A stretch of DNA of 64,000 nt. Origin: Tetmemena sp. SeJ-2015. Taxonomy: Eukaryota > Ciliophora > Spirotrichea > Sporadotrichida > Oxytrichidae. The notes under the pieces were generated by a model. It ran no database searches. It was not told the DNA's origin and saw nothing but the letters and a program-made list of their open reading frames with translations. The position numbers were made by a program, and so were the translations under genes. Where the stretch lies: assembly GCA_027382625.1 (NCBI GenBank), contig JAJKFJ010022678.1:1-64000 (forward strand), in the 5' to 3' direction. Shown here in pieces: positions 10,622 through 22,114 of this stretch; positions within the stretch are counted from its first letter, which is position 1, and each line of letters opens with the position of its first letter.

Positions 10622-13600
10622 TCATTTCAGATTTAGAAGGGCTGTTATAAGACATGCCCCATAATCAGCAACCGACACCGACAACTCTCTTTCCTCATTC
10701 TCCAAGTCTCTGTTTCCCTAGTTTGCAGCTCTGCTCTTTGGCAGCTGACTTAGACCATTTAAGTTATAGAGGTATCTCATGCCTGCCAGAGGGCTATTTT
10801 TCCAACTCCTTCCTTTAGAGTTAGTGAACTTTGAAAGTGTGCTACTCATCTTCTTCTTTCTGTGCAAGCCTCTGTCACAACCACAGTCGAAATTCCCTGT
10901 TTGCTAAGGCGATCCTGCCATCTCAGCTTCACACAAGTAATGAGTCAGGATTTACTTTAACCAAAATACCATAATTAATAAGATATTACTGGCTTTGCAT
11001 TTAAATCAACCTGTCTTCGACTTTGACTCTCTAAGCCTGCACATATTCTTGCTGCATGGATTCTAGCTCTTACTTTTGCTTTTAACTTTGCAAATGCTGC
11101 TGCATGAAGATTGTGTGGTACACTCTTTGCTAATTATTTGCTGCTGCTCCTTCTTCAGATGCTAGATTATGTATATATTCTAATGAAATATATTAAAATC
11201 CTTAATAGTCTAGATTGTTGTTAGTTTGTGAAGTTGATCTGCAAGAGCTTTAAAAGTTCTTAAGGTAACTAGAATTTTTAAGGGGATGAATTTTCATATC
11301 TTAAAATGATAAAACAATGACCAAGTTAGTTGAAAAGGCAATAAGAATTGTAGAATTATAAGAGAGGCATAAAATATTGCAAATAAAATTAGGAGGTGCC
11401 AAATATTTCTGCCTAAGCGTCCCACCTAATACACTATAGTCGTTAAAATTGCTTTTCTATCCAGCTTTCCCTTATTTTAAGTTCAGAGGAAGTGAAAAGA
11501 TACTATTTTCTGCAGCTGTTTACTAAGGAGTAGGATAAGGAACTTGATTTCTATATTAAAACATGGTTTATGATGCTTAGTTCAAAGTTTCATTAAGAGA
11601 GTTCGTTTCCATGATTTTCTTATTCTTCAAAGGACTTTATGTCGTTTAGATTTCTTTATTACTCTGATTCCTTTACATGTTTTAAGGTTAGTTAAGTGGG
11701 GAGAATAAGTCTATTCTATTTAAAGGGGTTTGATCTTGTTACTGCGAAGGAGGATCTATAAGTTATAGAGCAGAGATAGAGATGTTTCTTCGCTTCGTGT
11801 TGTAATCAAATTTCTGTTGACTCTCCAGCTTTGTATCCTTAATCAAATATTTGAGAGTATACTTATTCACTGGAAGCAGACCGTGTTCCTCAGTTTAGGA
11901 GAAAATTGTTGAGGCCTTAGTCTTGTGAGTCTAGCTACTTTATCTCCTCGAATTGAATTGATGGAACATAGTCTGCCCAGTGGTGGGCTGGGATAGATAG
12001 GCTAAGCGCTTACTTTCAAGTTGCTAATCTGGGAGGATCATCTTGTCATAGTAGTCCTTGAAATTCTTGCTTTTCTAACTGAGTTGCTAGATAACTTCTT
12101 TCTTCAGATTTGGAACAGAGAAGGGGCTCTCTTGTGATTAGCACTTGTCTCGCCAATGAAATCTGAAGTGCTTTCTGAAAGTGCATGCTTTAGTGAAGTT
12201 CCTTGTTCCTTTTTCTCTGGCCCTAGATCTAAAAAATATTAATTCCTCATGATACAAAATCTAGTGGAACCTTAGCTTAGATCATCTTTGCAACTTTGAA
12301 TAAGTTAAGTCTTCTAATATCCCCAACTTCCCCTATATCAATATCCATAGAGTTTTTTATAAGGCGCATCTTCATCATATTATTCAAATCATAAGCAGGC
12401 AAGTTCATAGCTTCCTTGAAAGTGAGCAACCTTCTCGAGTTTAAACCCATCATGATTTCTCTAGTCGTCAATTCTCTAGTCTCTATGTCTTCCTCGGGCT
12501 CTCTCTTGGGAGATTACTTCTTCGACTTCTTCGACTAATTGCTTGGTAGAGGCTACAGTAAATCTGCATTCATTAAGTTAGAAATCTAGGAGGAAAGAGT
12601 TTGAGAGTCGGAGGTACCTTAGAACCTAGACCTCATCTAATTGACAAGAGGCAAGATATTGTCTGACTAGCTTTGTGATAAATCAGCCTTCGCCTAGTTT
12701 TAGTCCTTAATCGAGAGGAATGGTGTTATGAATTCTTTGAAAGTGGAAACTTTTTGAAAGTCTTGACTTGATAAGGACTTCATAAAGAAGTTTTGCTAAG
12801 TTTAGGATTAATGTTTAAGCTTGTTCTGCGGATTAAAGGTCTTGTTGCTTATTATCTCCTTGATCTTTTCGTTGTTTTCTTTACTATGATGATGCTTGGT
12901 TGAGGAGGGCTCTTTCTCGTATTCTTCTCTAAAATAGAAAACCTAAATGAGTCCATAAATAGTTGAGCACAAAATTAAAATTATCTAGTGATGAAAGGCT
13001 TGAGTTTGAACTTATCAATCTTAGATCTTTTGACATCTTAGAATCTTTACGAGCCTACGACACCGTGCACTTCTTTAATAAAGTCTTTAGATTCTTACTC
13101 TGTCTAGCTTGAGGACTTTTACTCTACTTCTCATTTCTCTCCCTGGATAACTAAACATTATTGAAAACTTATATATTTGAATGGATGTTCCTCAGAGACA
13201 ATCTTTTCAATGATTATATTCTCCTTGGGAAGCTTGTTCACAGCAAACTAGTCCTAAGGCCTTGCATCAATCTATATTTCACTCCCTTTCGCAGATTGAA
13301 AAGACTCTCTTCTAAAAAATGATCCACGCGCTTTACCCAAGAAACTTGACTTATATTCATCCATAGAAATCAGCTTCTACTAATCTTCTTCCTTGCTGTG
13401 GTTTAGAGGATTAAATAGGTGCAGTTATTTTAAGCTTTAAGTACCTTAGGTGGTGGCTAGAGGGTAATTTCTGTTCACCCTGATCTTTACTTTGACCGGC
13501 TTTTTATCGATCTAGTTTTTCGCTCTCCATTTTTTAGGTTAAAGAGAGAAAATAAATTTCTATATAACTCATATTTATGTTAGACACCTTCAAATTCAAA

Positions 13601-15381
13601 AAGTTTCTACTCTTGAGGTATGTACTCCACCGATTCAACAGATATGGTGTTTCTTATTCTCTGCGATTCGTTAACTTAGTCTTCTCTGCTCTTGTTGACA
13701 ATTTCAACTTTGATTACTGCATTTTAAGAATTTGAAGAAGTTTTGATTTAAAATCCTTTCATTTACTTTTTACTTAATTTGGAGTCATTTAAAACTAGAC
13801 TACCCTCAAATAATACAACATAATAGCTCTAAGAAACCCTCATCAGCCTCTATCTGAAATTCATTGATATACAAGCTCTTATTTTTCTGATGTTCGCTGT
13901 CACTGACACTAATTTCAGTTTCATTCCTTAGGTCCTTATCTTCACTATCCTGCCTTTGCTTGATATCCTGCAAAGCTTACTCAAGACTTTTCTACTGCAA
14001 TTAGTCCTAAATCTGGGATTTATCATGCTGATTCTCATCTAACTCCATACTCTTCTTTGACTTTAGGTTTCTAGTGAGGTTTGAAATTGCTTGGTGGTAA
14101 GAATTGTAGACTTCAATAGTGGCCAAGGACCTACTTTGGTTCAGGCCAGTCACAGATCCACTCTAATTAGAAATCGATTGGAGATGCGAGCCTTCATAGG
14201 AGATTGAACGTTAGACTAGGGAGGATTTGAAGTGAAATTTTCCTCTTTAGGTACTCTATCAAATTCAAAGATCTTCAAGAACTGCTCCATGTCATTTTTC
14301 AAGGTGCCCTTGTTATTTATGGTCTTTTCAACTCCAATTATTCCATCTGAAAGCTCGTGGTGCTAAAGGGACTAGTATATGAAGTTGAGCATCGAATTGA
14401 AATTCATGGGGATGTACAGCATCTTATCTTCTTCCAGTTTGTGTCTCTCTTTGGCTCTTATTTGCTTCATTATCTTCTTGAACTCTAAAAGCAAATCATT
14501 AGTTTTAATTAAGTTGATAAAATAAAGTATAAAGATTAAATAGTAGGATCCTTATATTTCACTGAGATAATTATAATATGTTAAGAGTTGATAAAGAGGA
14601 CTAATTATTATAAGTATATAGCACGCGTGTGCTTGCGAAAGATAACTTCTGATATCCTAGTTACATATTTTCACAAATTTTCCTAGTTCAAATTCGTTGT
14701 TTAACTTACCAACTGCAACCTCTTTATTTAGCATGAATTCTTTGAATTCCTCTAGGTCCATCTTCCCCGCTTACTGGGATTTGATGATCGCAAAAAGCTT
14801 CCCCATGTCGTGTCGGCTTATGTCAAACCCAAATTCTTAAAACATTTGGTGCATCTCACTCACCTCCAAAGTACCTAAAGCAAAGAATGAGATATTTTTT
14901 TTAGGATAAATTCTTTTATTGACCTTTAAATTGCACTATTCAACTACTTACCAGACCCATCATCATCAAAGTTTTTGAATAGCATCTCAAGAGCGCGTAT
15001 TCTTTTGAGCTGGGAAGGAGTGTTCATGTAGGACAAAGATGCTTGCTTCTTAAACCTCTTTTTAAGCCAGCAAACTGTGCCATACTCTTTTAATGGATTT
15101 TAAATAAATAACTTTAGAAATGAATGACTAAGATAAATTGATTGTAATCATTAAGCGAGGATCGTCTCTGCTTATGAATCATTTAGAAACGTAGTTCTTT
15201 CTATTTCAGCACCTTGGAGTTATTCAAATTCTTTATCTCCAAATATAAAAAATGATTTTGTAGCAGCAATAATCTCATCTATGGTGAGAGTCTTCAAGGA
15301 ATCTGACTTTTTGAGAATGGACAAATCCTAGGGGCCGTTCTCATTTCGGTAAGAGACTTGTAATGACTCCTAGATATTCAT
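10622..15381 (-). CDS. EF-hand protein with long Gln/Ser-rich C-terminal region (paralog 2)
   Basis: Starts MNIQESLQVSYRNENGPQDL at 15381. After a short interruption it has VCWLKKRFKKQASLSYMN, then LEMLFKNFDDDGSG and, across an interruption at about 14870-14966, TLEVSEMHQMFQEF. This rebuilds an EF-hand loop DDDGSGTLEVSE. A second, degenerate EF-hand (FAIIKSQQAGKMDLEEFKEF) follows. The interruption has both GT-AG ends and a GGTA repeat, so it could be an intron or an IES. The C-terminal two thirds are charged/Gln-rich with a coiled coil near 11050 (QQHLQSQKQKQELESMQQEY) and end LSVSVADYGACLITALLNLK at TGA 10622-10624. The WLKKRFKKQAS plus EF-hand order matches the neighbour at 6361-10156 (WLRKRYQNKAS), so the two are tandem paralogs. 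Many frame changes mark IESs I did not all place. Confidence 0.7.
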
Positions 15382-15521
15382 TTAATTTTATAATCTATTT
15401 GTCTTCAAAGTCTGATTATTATTTTAGATAAAATTGCAAACAATAACTATCGCTCTTTCAAGAGTTCGGATCGAGTGAAATTAAGTTAGGGAATTATTTT
15501 ATACTCATTTACTAGAACTTG

Positions 15522-16953
15522 TCAAAATATTTTAGCACCCAATCTATCTTCTACTAACTTTACCCAAAGAAAACGATTACAATTTTCAATCATATAAATT
15601 TGAGTTAAAGAACAGCACCACTTGGGATCATAGCATCATTGAAATCAAAGTTGGAGGTGTGGATGAAGGTGAGGGGCTGAGTTGGGTCCCAAACTCCAAG
15701 GAAGAAGAAGCAACTTGGGGCAGACTTCCCGTAAAAGGAGAAATCTTCACTCCCTGGCACAGGCACTTACTCCCCGCTTACATGATCGCTTCCAAATAAA
15801 GAGGAAGCAACTCGCTTTAAGTTTTCTGTCTCCGCTTCGGTGTTTACTACAGGTAGCGAAGTGGAATCAGACCCCTCAAAAATTTAAGTTATTAAACTAC
15901 TGAATAACATATAGAAAATAACTTCTGCAGTGCAATTGAGGCCAACAGCCACATTAGCGGAGATGAGTTTAATGTAATCTTGCACCTTATTCATAACATC
16001 TTCTTTGTAGGCTCTAATTGTTCCCGACATAGAGCACTCATCTGGAAATACGTTTGAGGCTGAGCCGCCATTTATAGTGCAGATTGTAAACACAAAATGC
16101 TCCTAAGAGTCTATGACTCTTGAGTTAATGGTATTAGTATTATTCATTTAAAATAAAGGTATGAAGGGCAGTTTAAATCTAGCAGGCAGCTGTGATACAG
16201 TCTCTTGCAAATTATGGAAAAGCACCATGGCCTCCTTGTCCCCTCACCTTAATAGTGACTGTGCAACAGCCAGCCATCACAGTTCCAACAGCAGTTTACA
16301 AATTAAAGGGAAAATAAGTTCAAAATTAGTTCTGATTTCTCCCTCATAGAATCCACATCCATTATGAAGCCCGTAAATTTCTTACACTCCTTTCATGACT
16401 CCATCTTCGACCATTTTATTTGCACCTCCAGCTCCTTCTTCAGCAGGTTAAAATAGGAGTCTGATAGTTTTGCCCTCTGGGATCTGATCTCTGTTTTTAA
16501 TCAAAATTTCTGCAGCAGCCAAAAGCATCACAGTATGAAATAAATACAATGGTGGTAAATCTTATGCCCATCGTGACCGCAGTTATGAGCCCACTGAGTT
16601 ACCGAAGAGTAAGGCTTGCCAGTCTACTCTTGCATATTTAGAGCGTCCATATCAGCTCTTATTGCTATCATATTTGGCCCATCTTGTATTTTACTTTGCA
16701 TTTTGCCTGTGCCCCTGATATTTACCTCCAAGCCAGTAATGGCTACTTTCCTTATTTCAGATGGATCAAGGCCCAAAGAAACCAGCTTATTATAGATTAA
16801 GGCGGAAGTTCTGACCTCTTAGAAAGCTCCTTCAGCGTGCTGATGAATATCTCTCCTGATTGCTACGTATTCTTCGACACTCACACCTTTGGATGCAAGC
16901 ATTTGAGCATGAATTTACTTCCAATTTGGGTCTCGTGTAAATTTTTCAACCAT
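15522..16953 (-). CDS. M20D amidohydrolase (IAA-amino-acid hydrolase/hippuricase-like), copy 1
   Basis: Starts MVEKFTRDPNWKQIHAQ at 16953 and ends EDRLGAKIF, TGA at 15522-15524. Family marks are QHAEGAFQEVRTS, IRADMDALNMQ, the metal site NCGHDGH, LLFQPAEEGAGGANKM, GGHGAFP, TGTIRAY-like SGTIRAYKED, PGSEDFSFYGK and FIHTSNFDFND. The metal ligands of M20D peptidases (Cys/His of CGHDGH, the EE pair, the C-terminal His) are all present. The family cleaves amide-linked acyl or aryl groups from amino acids; the exact substrate is not readable. An IES (16538-16566) splits CGHDGH from TVMLLAAAEIL, and others break the middle and the last 20 codons. First of three tandem copies on the same strand. Confidence 0.85.
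16538..16566. other. IES in amidohydrolase copy 1, pointer ATG
   Basis: Repeat ATG (CAT on the coding strand) at 16535-16537 and 16564-16566. Removing 29 nt gives CGHDGHTVMLLAAAEIL, matching CGHDGHTTILLAAAEVL in copy 2. Confidence 0.8.
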
Positions 16954-17142
16954 TCTATATAATTAAGTCTAGATACGCTCTCTAACTTCTTTCTTGTAAA
17001 TTTAAGATATTTTTATAATTTAGCCTTAAGTAAAAAGAGCATCCAATACATCTTGATTTCTTCAATTTAAGAGAAAATAAATATCTTATCTATCGTCCTC
17101 TTGTATGTTCTCTTGTATCTCTTGTAAATTTCAGTGAGGCCT

Positions 17143-18531
17143 TCACAAAATGTTAACACCAAATCTGTCCTCAACGAGTCTCACCCAGAGGACAGCACAT
17201 ACAAATATTTATTAAATCTACAGCTCCGCTTGGGATCATAGAATCGTTAAAGTCGTAATAGTTTGTGTGAATCATCACGGGCTCGCTGCCTGGCACCTGA
17301 CAACCCAAGAATAGGAAAGCAGTAGGACAACCATCCTTGCCGTAGAAAGAGAAGTCCTCACTTCCTGGAACAGGTGCGCCCTTGCCAGTTACTCTCTCGG
17401 GTCCAAAGATTTTTGAAGCCACTCTAGCTACATTTTCAGCTTCATCTTTGGTGTTAACTACAGGCAGAGCAGACGAGTCTATGCCTTAGAACTTTTAGAG
17501 CTTTAAAATTAACTTTAAAAAAATGATTCTAATTAACTCAATCTCGGCTGTACAGTTAAGACCCACTGCAACATTTGTCGAGATGAGCTTGATATAATCC
17601 ATCACAGATTTCATAACAGTAGCGTCATAGGCTCTTATGGTTCCTGTCATCACACAGTCATCTGGAAACACGTTCATGGCTGTTACCTAATTATGAATGC
17701 ATCTATTTTAACTTTTTAGCATGGCAGTGCCAGCATTGAAAGTGCATATGGTGAAAACGAAAGAATCCTTAGAGTCGATATCTCTCGACTAGATTGTGTG
17801 AAGAGCTGTGTGGATGTGGCAAGCAGCAGTGATACAGTCCTTAGCTAGTTGAGGGAAAGCACCATGTCCACCTTTACCCTTTACAGTAATTTTTACTCCA
17901 CAGACACCGGCCATCATGATACCCTCCTTTACGAGCACCATTCCCTCAGGACCGTTAGGAGTATTGTGAAGCCCGTAGATTTCCTGGACACCTTTCATAA
18001 CTCCATCTGCCACCATGACGTTAGCTCCTCCACTGCCTTCTTCAGCAGGTTGGAAAAGAAGCCTCACAGTTTTGTCTTTAGGGATTTTGTCTCGATTCTT
18101 AATCAAAACTTCGGCAGCGGCCAAAAGAATAGTAGTGTGCCCATCATGGCCGCACATATGGGCCCAATCAGTGACTGATTTGTAAGGCCTGTCGGTCATC
18201 TCTTTCATGTTTAGGCCATCCATATCAGCTCTGATAGCGATCATATTTGGCCCTGTTGAAGTCGCATCTTCTTTTGTGCCCTTGATATTTACCTCAAGGC
18301 CTGTTGTAGCAACTTTGCGAATATCTTCCGCCACAAGTCCAAAGCTTATAAGCTTATCGTAGACGATTCCAGAAGTTCTAACTTCCTTGAAAGCACCCTC
18401 AGCATGCTTGTGGATGTCTTGTCTAATAGCAGTATATGCTGATACATCGATACCCTAACTTTAAAGGAGTTGAAGGTTGTTTGCTTTCCAATCTACAGAT
18501 TGAGGCAATGATTCCACCATAATGTGTTTTA
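17143..18531 (-). CDS. M20D amidohydrolase, copy 2
   Basis: The best preserved copy. Start ATG 18531 (MVESLPQSVDWKANNLQLL). A 180-codon uninterrupted block contains IRADMDGLNMKEMTDRPY, the metal motif MCGHDGHTTILLAAAEVL, LLFQPAEEGSGGANVM, YGLHNTPNGPEGM and KGKGGHGAFPQLAKDCITAA. After an interruption near 17680-17710 it resumes AMNVFPDDCVMTGTIRAYD, then GKGAPVPGSEDFSFYGKDG and VMIHTNYYDFNDSMIPSGA. A last IES near 17185-17210 separates GAVD from VLWVRLVEDRFGVNIL and TGA 17143-17145. Expected role: cytosolic metal-dependent hydrolysis of N-acyl amino acids; substrate unknown. About 190 bp separate its stop from the start of copy 1. Confidence 0.9.
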
Positions 18532-18744
18532 TTGATAAAAAGATACTTAAAGTTGTAATGTATTTGACTTGAATAAGATTTATAAAGCAAAGATTTATTT
18601 CTCGAATAACTTTGAAGAATTTATTAAAATTCTATCTACACTTATTCACAAAATTGTATTTTTGGTGTGTGATGTATGATATAGATGAAGCAAAATTGTT
18701 TCTAATATAAGCTAAATTATTCAGAGTCAAAAGCATTTGATGAA

Positions 18745-20375
18745 TCAAAATATTTCAACTCCAAATCTGTCTTCGACTAATCTAACCCAAAGAACAAGAT
18801 AAATTAGGAGTATTTACTATAGATTATTATTTGAACAGCACCAGCAGGAATGACATCATCATTAAAATCGAATTTATTGGTGTGGAGCATAGTTAAGTCT
18901 TAGTCTGGTTTCTTAGTACACAAAAAAAAGAAAGCGCTCGGAGCTTCTTTTCCAAAGAAAGAGAAATCCTCACTTGCTGGAACAGGACAGCCTTGGCCTG
19001 TTACTCTGTGGGCTCCAAATACTTTTGAGGCAACTCTTTATACGTTCTCTGCTTCTTGTTTCGTATTTGTCACTGGTAAAGCTGAAGTGTCAACACCTTA
19101 AAACTCTTTAAAAAATAGATTAGGATCAATACTTAATCTCAAACTCCACTTCTGCTTGACAATTTAATCCCTCCGCTACGTTCGTAGAGATAGTCTTTAT
19201 TAATTCAATCGCCTTTTTCATAACATCTTCACTGAAAGCTCTTACAGTTCCAGTCATGAGACACTCATCTGGAAATACGTTCATCGCTGTGCCAGCGTTG
19301 AAAGAACATATAGTGAAAATGAACTAGTCTTAAGAATCTATTCCTCTAGAGATAATGGTATGTAAAGCTGAGTGAATATGACATGCCGCAGTGATACAGT
19401 CTTTTGCCAAGTGTGGAAAAGCACCATGACCTCCCTTTCCTTTGACAGTAATCCTCACTCCACAAATACCCGCCATCATATGGCCTTCTTTAACTAGAAC
19501 ATATCCCTCTTCCACATTTGGATAGTTGTGCAACCCATAAATCTCTTCAACTCCTTTCATAACACCGTCTTTTACCATTCTATTTGCACCTCCTGCACCT
19601 TCTTCACCAGGCTGAAAAAGAAGTCTTACTGTCTTCCCTTATGGGATTTTATGTCTATTCTTGATAAGAACCCTTCCGAAGCAGCTAGTAACATCACAAT
19701 GTGACCATCATGGCCGCACATGTGTGCCCACTTTGTCTGCGATTTATAAGGCTTATCAGATATTTCACTCATCGGAAGGGCGTCCATATCTGCTCTTATT
19801 GCGATCAAATTAGGACTATTTGCTGTAAAAATCTCTCCTTATCCTTAAATATCAACTTGGAGTCCAGTTTCTGCAACTTTCTTATTCCTCAGAATTTGTT
19901 TAAAGTAAAATTACGTAAATAAATTATAAAGGAACAAATTTATATATCAGACGTATCTTTTTCTTGAATTATATTTATCTGCTATTAGATAACATCGAAT
20001 TTGAGCAATTTTCATTCTTACAACTGGTTAGTAGGAATTTATAAAGGGATTAAACTTTTTTTCAAAGATATAATTACAAATCTTAATTCAATTTCGGTAT
20101 TCACTGGCATTATTTAGAAGTTTCTCAAATTTGATTTATTATAAACTGTCCATTATATATTGACTTTCATTTATAATATGTTCAGGAGAGAGACCAAACT
20201 CTATTAATTTATTGTATATTATTTCAGAAGTTCTAATCTCCTCAAATGCACCTTCAGCATGCTAGTGCAAGTCCTTTCTCAAAGCCTCATAGAGATTCAC
20301 ATCAACTCCTTAACTTTCTAAGAGAATTTTAGTTTCCTCTTTCCAATTGCTATCAGAAATATCTTGTTCAACCAT
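18745..20375 (-). CDS. M20D amidohydrolase, copy 3 (one frameshift)
   Basis: Start MVEQDISDSNWKEETKILLE at 20375, stop after EDRFGVEIF at 18745-18747. It keeps LRKDLHQHAEGAFEEIRTS, IRADMDALPMSEISDKPY, MCGHDGHIVMLLAAS, FQPGEEGAGGANRM, GGHGAFPHLAKDCITAACHI, VPASEDFSFFGKE and MLHTNKFDFNDDVIPAGA. A segment of roughly 280 bp of AT-rich DNA (~19910-20185) lies between the N-terminal helix block and VAETGLQVDIQG and behaves as a larger IES. Compared with copy 2, two extra bases at about 19671-19676 shift frame between LLAASE and VLIKNRHKIPQGKTVRL; this could be a sequencing error, a mutation or a pointer-only duplication. QPA is changed to QPG before the catalytic EE. Otherwise all metal ligands are present. 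Confidence 0.82.
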
Positions 20376-20485
20376 TTTAAGATATCAGTTAATATTTTAC
20401 AAATCAATTTTTCTCCAAACTCGATATCTCGAAACATGAACACAAAAACTTTACACATTTTTCAGATCCTAAATGAATTTTACTT

Positions 20486-22004
20486 TCAGATGTCACAATT
20501 AGCAATAAAGATAACTAAAGGACTTTCATTCTCAGAATCTTCACTCTTTACGTTTTGAATTCTAAACTTTTCCTCAGGCAGCATATAGTAGGAGCTGTAC
20601 TCTTCAATTTTAAAACTGGAATAGCTTAAGCTCTCACACACTCCATATCCCTTAGTCACTATTGCAAAAGAGAAAGAGGGGAACTCAAGTTCAGTGAAGT
20701 CTCCTTCATTTGGCAACTCAACCCTCAGCAATCTGAATTCCTTGAAGCCTGATTTGTATTCAGAGACATACTCATTCACCTTTACTGGCTGTGTGAGCTG
20801 AACATCTCCAAATTAAGAGTAATCGAGCATCTTAGTGAGGATGTCTACGTCTTTGAATTTAGGTGTAAGGCCACCTCTCACAACATTATCAGAAGTAATC
20901 ATAAGAAACTGTTATCAATTATTTTATTAATAAATTTATCATAGCTTCTATAAGATCTCCTTAGAAATAAGAGTGAGGGATGTCAGGATTCAGAGTGATC
21001 GCCTCTCCTTCTTTCAGCTCTAAAGCGTTCAGGAAAAATATGAAAAGTACTCCAACATCTTGCAGTCCATATTAATCAATCAACTTCAAGCACAGTCTCT
21101 AATGAAGAGATCTTGCATCCTCATCTAAAGCCAAGATAGAGTCCCTCAAACTTAAATATGATAGATACATTTTTAATCATTAAACTTGTGATAATTTCTT
21201 AAAGTTACTCCCTGTTAAGATCAATCTCATAGAGGAGCTTGCTCACTAAGTTATTAAGCCATTACTCATTAATCTCCTCATCGTCACTATTCTTCTTCTC
21301 TCTTCTATTAAGAAAGCATGTCCTTAAATAGCTTGCTCTAAGACCTTATTCTACCTTAAGATTAGTTTTGATGGTCTATGCACTTGCAAAGCCACAGAAG
21401 GCGATGAAATCTCCCAAAGCTATTGCCATCTCTGGCTTTGGATTAGCATCTTTGTAAACATCAGGCTGGAGTGAATGCAGCTGTTCTGCTAAGGACTTAT
21501 TAGGGTGCGCCTGAATGCTAAGTGCTTTATTTACACAGAGAGCCTTTAAGAGTAGTGACGACGAATTTTAAAACTATGGGCTCTCTGCACCTATAGTAGC
21601 TAGATTGCATTTTATTATTCAATACTTAATTAAATAGATAGGCCTTTCCTAGAAACCTCTCAGGGTTAAGCTTGAATAGTTTATATGACGAAAAGTAAAT
21701 AAAAAATTGATAAACCATTTAAGTTAGTCGATTGAGATTTCTTTTCCATGATGCTACTAGAAGAATACTTCATCATTGATGATTTTCTTGAGTTACTGAT
21801 TGTGCACATCTAAAATTATCTGGAGGGCCCGTTTGGGTGATCTCCCACCCACAGTTCAGCGTAAGTATCTTTACTTGCCTCGTCAAATAACTCAGCAGAC
21901 TCAGGAATCGAAGGAACTTGCTTCAGATAAGCCTTGGCTACTAAGTTATCTAAGCCTTGCTTGCCCCATGCGTAAGTTTGGACTTTGCAGTGTAAGTTAA
22001 TCAT
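20486..22004 (-). CDS. MPI: Mannose-6-phosphate isomerase (type I)
   Basis: Starts [20 protein letters not shown] at 22004 with [14 protein letters not shown]. The centre has [20 protein letters not shown] and [19 protein letters not shown]. The C-terminal block begins [20 protein letters not shown] and ends [15 protein letters not shown] 20486-20488. Gln and His of QAHP and Glu of PEMA are zinc ligands in the family, and VRGGLTPK is the phosphate-side signature. The enzyme interconverts fructose-6-P and mannose-6-P in the cytosol, feeding GDP-mannose for glycosylation. Interruptions near 21550-21700 and 20890-21000 and smaller frame changes mark IESs. It lies between amidohydrolase copy 3 (stop-to-start gap ~110 bp) and the coiled-coil gene, all co-directional. 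Confidence 0.92.
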
Positions 22005-22114
22005 TTTAATAGTTTATAAGACTAAAGATATTTAAAAGATATAATAACTTAAGCATCACTAACTAATAAAGAGTAAACTAATGAATTAAATTATATGCCT
22101 TATATTACTACTAC

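Noticed and set aside
17849..18178. 109-codon plus-strand ORF
   Set aside because: Antisense to the clearly conserved amidohydrolase copy 2.
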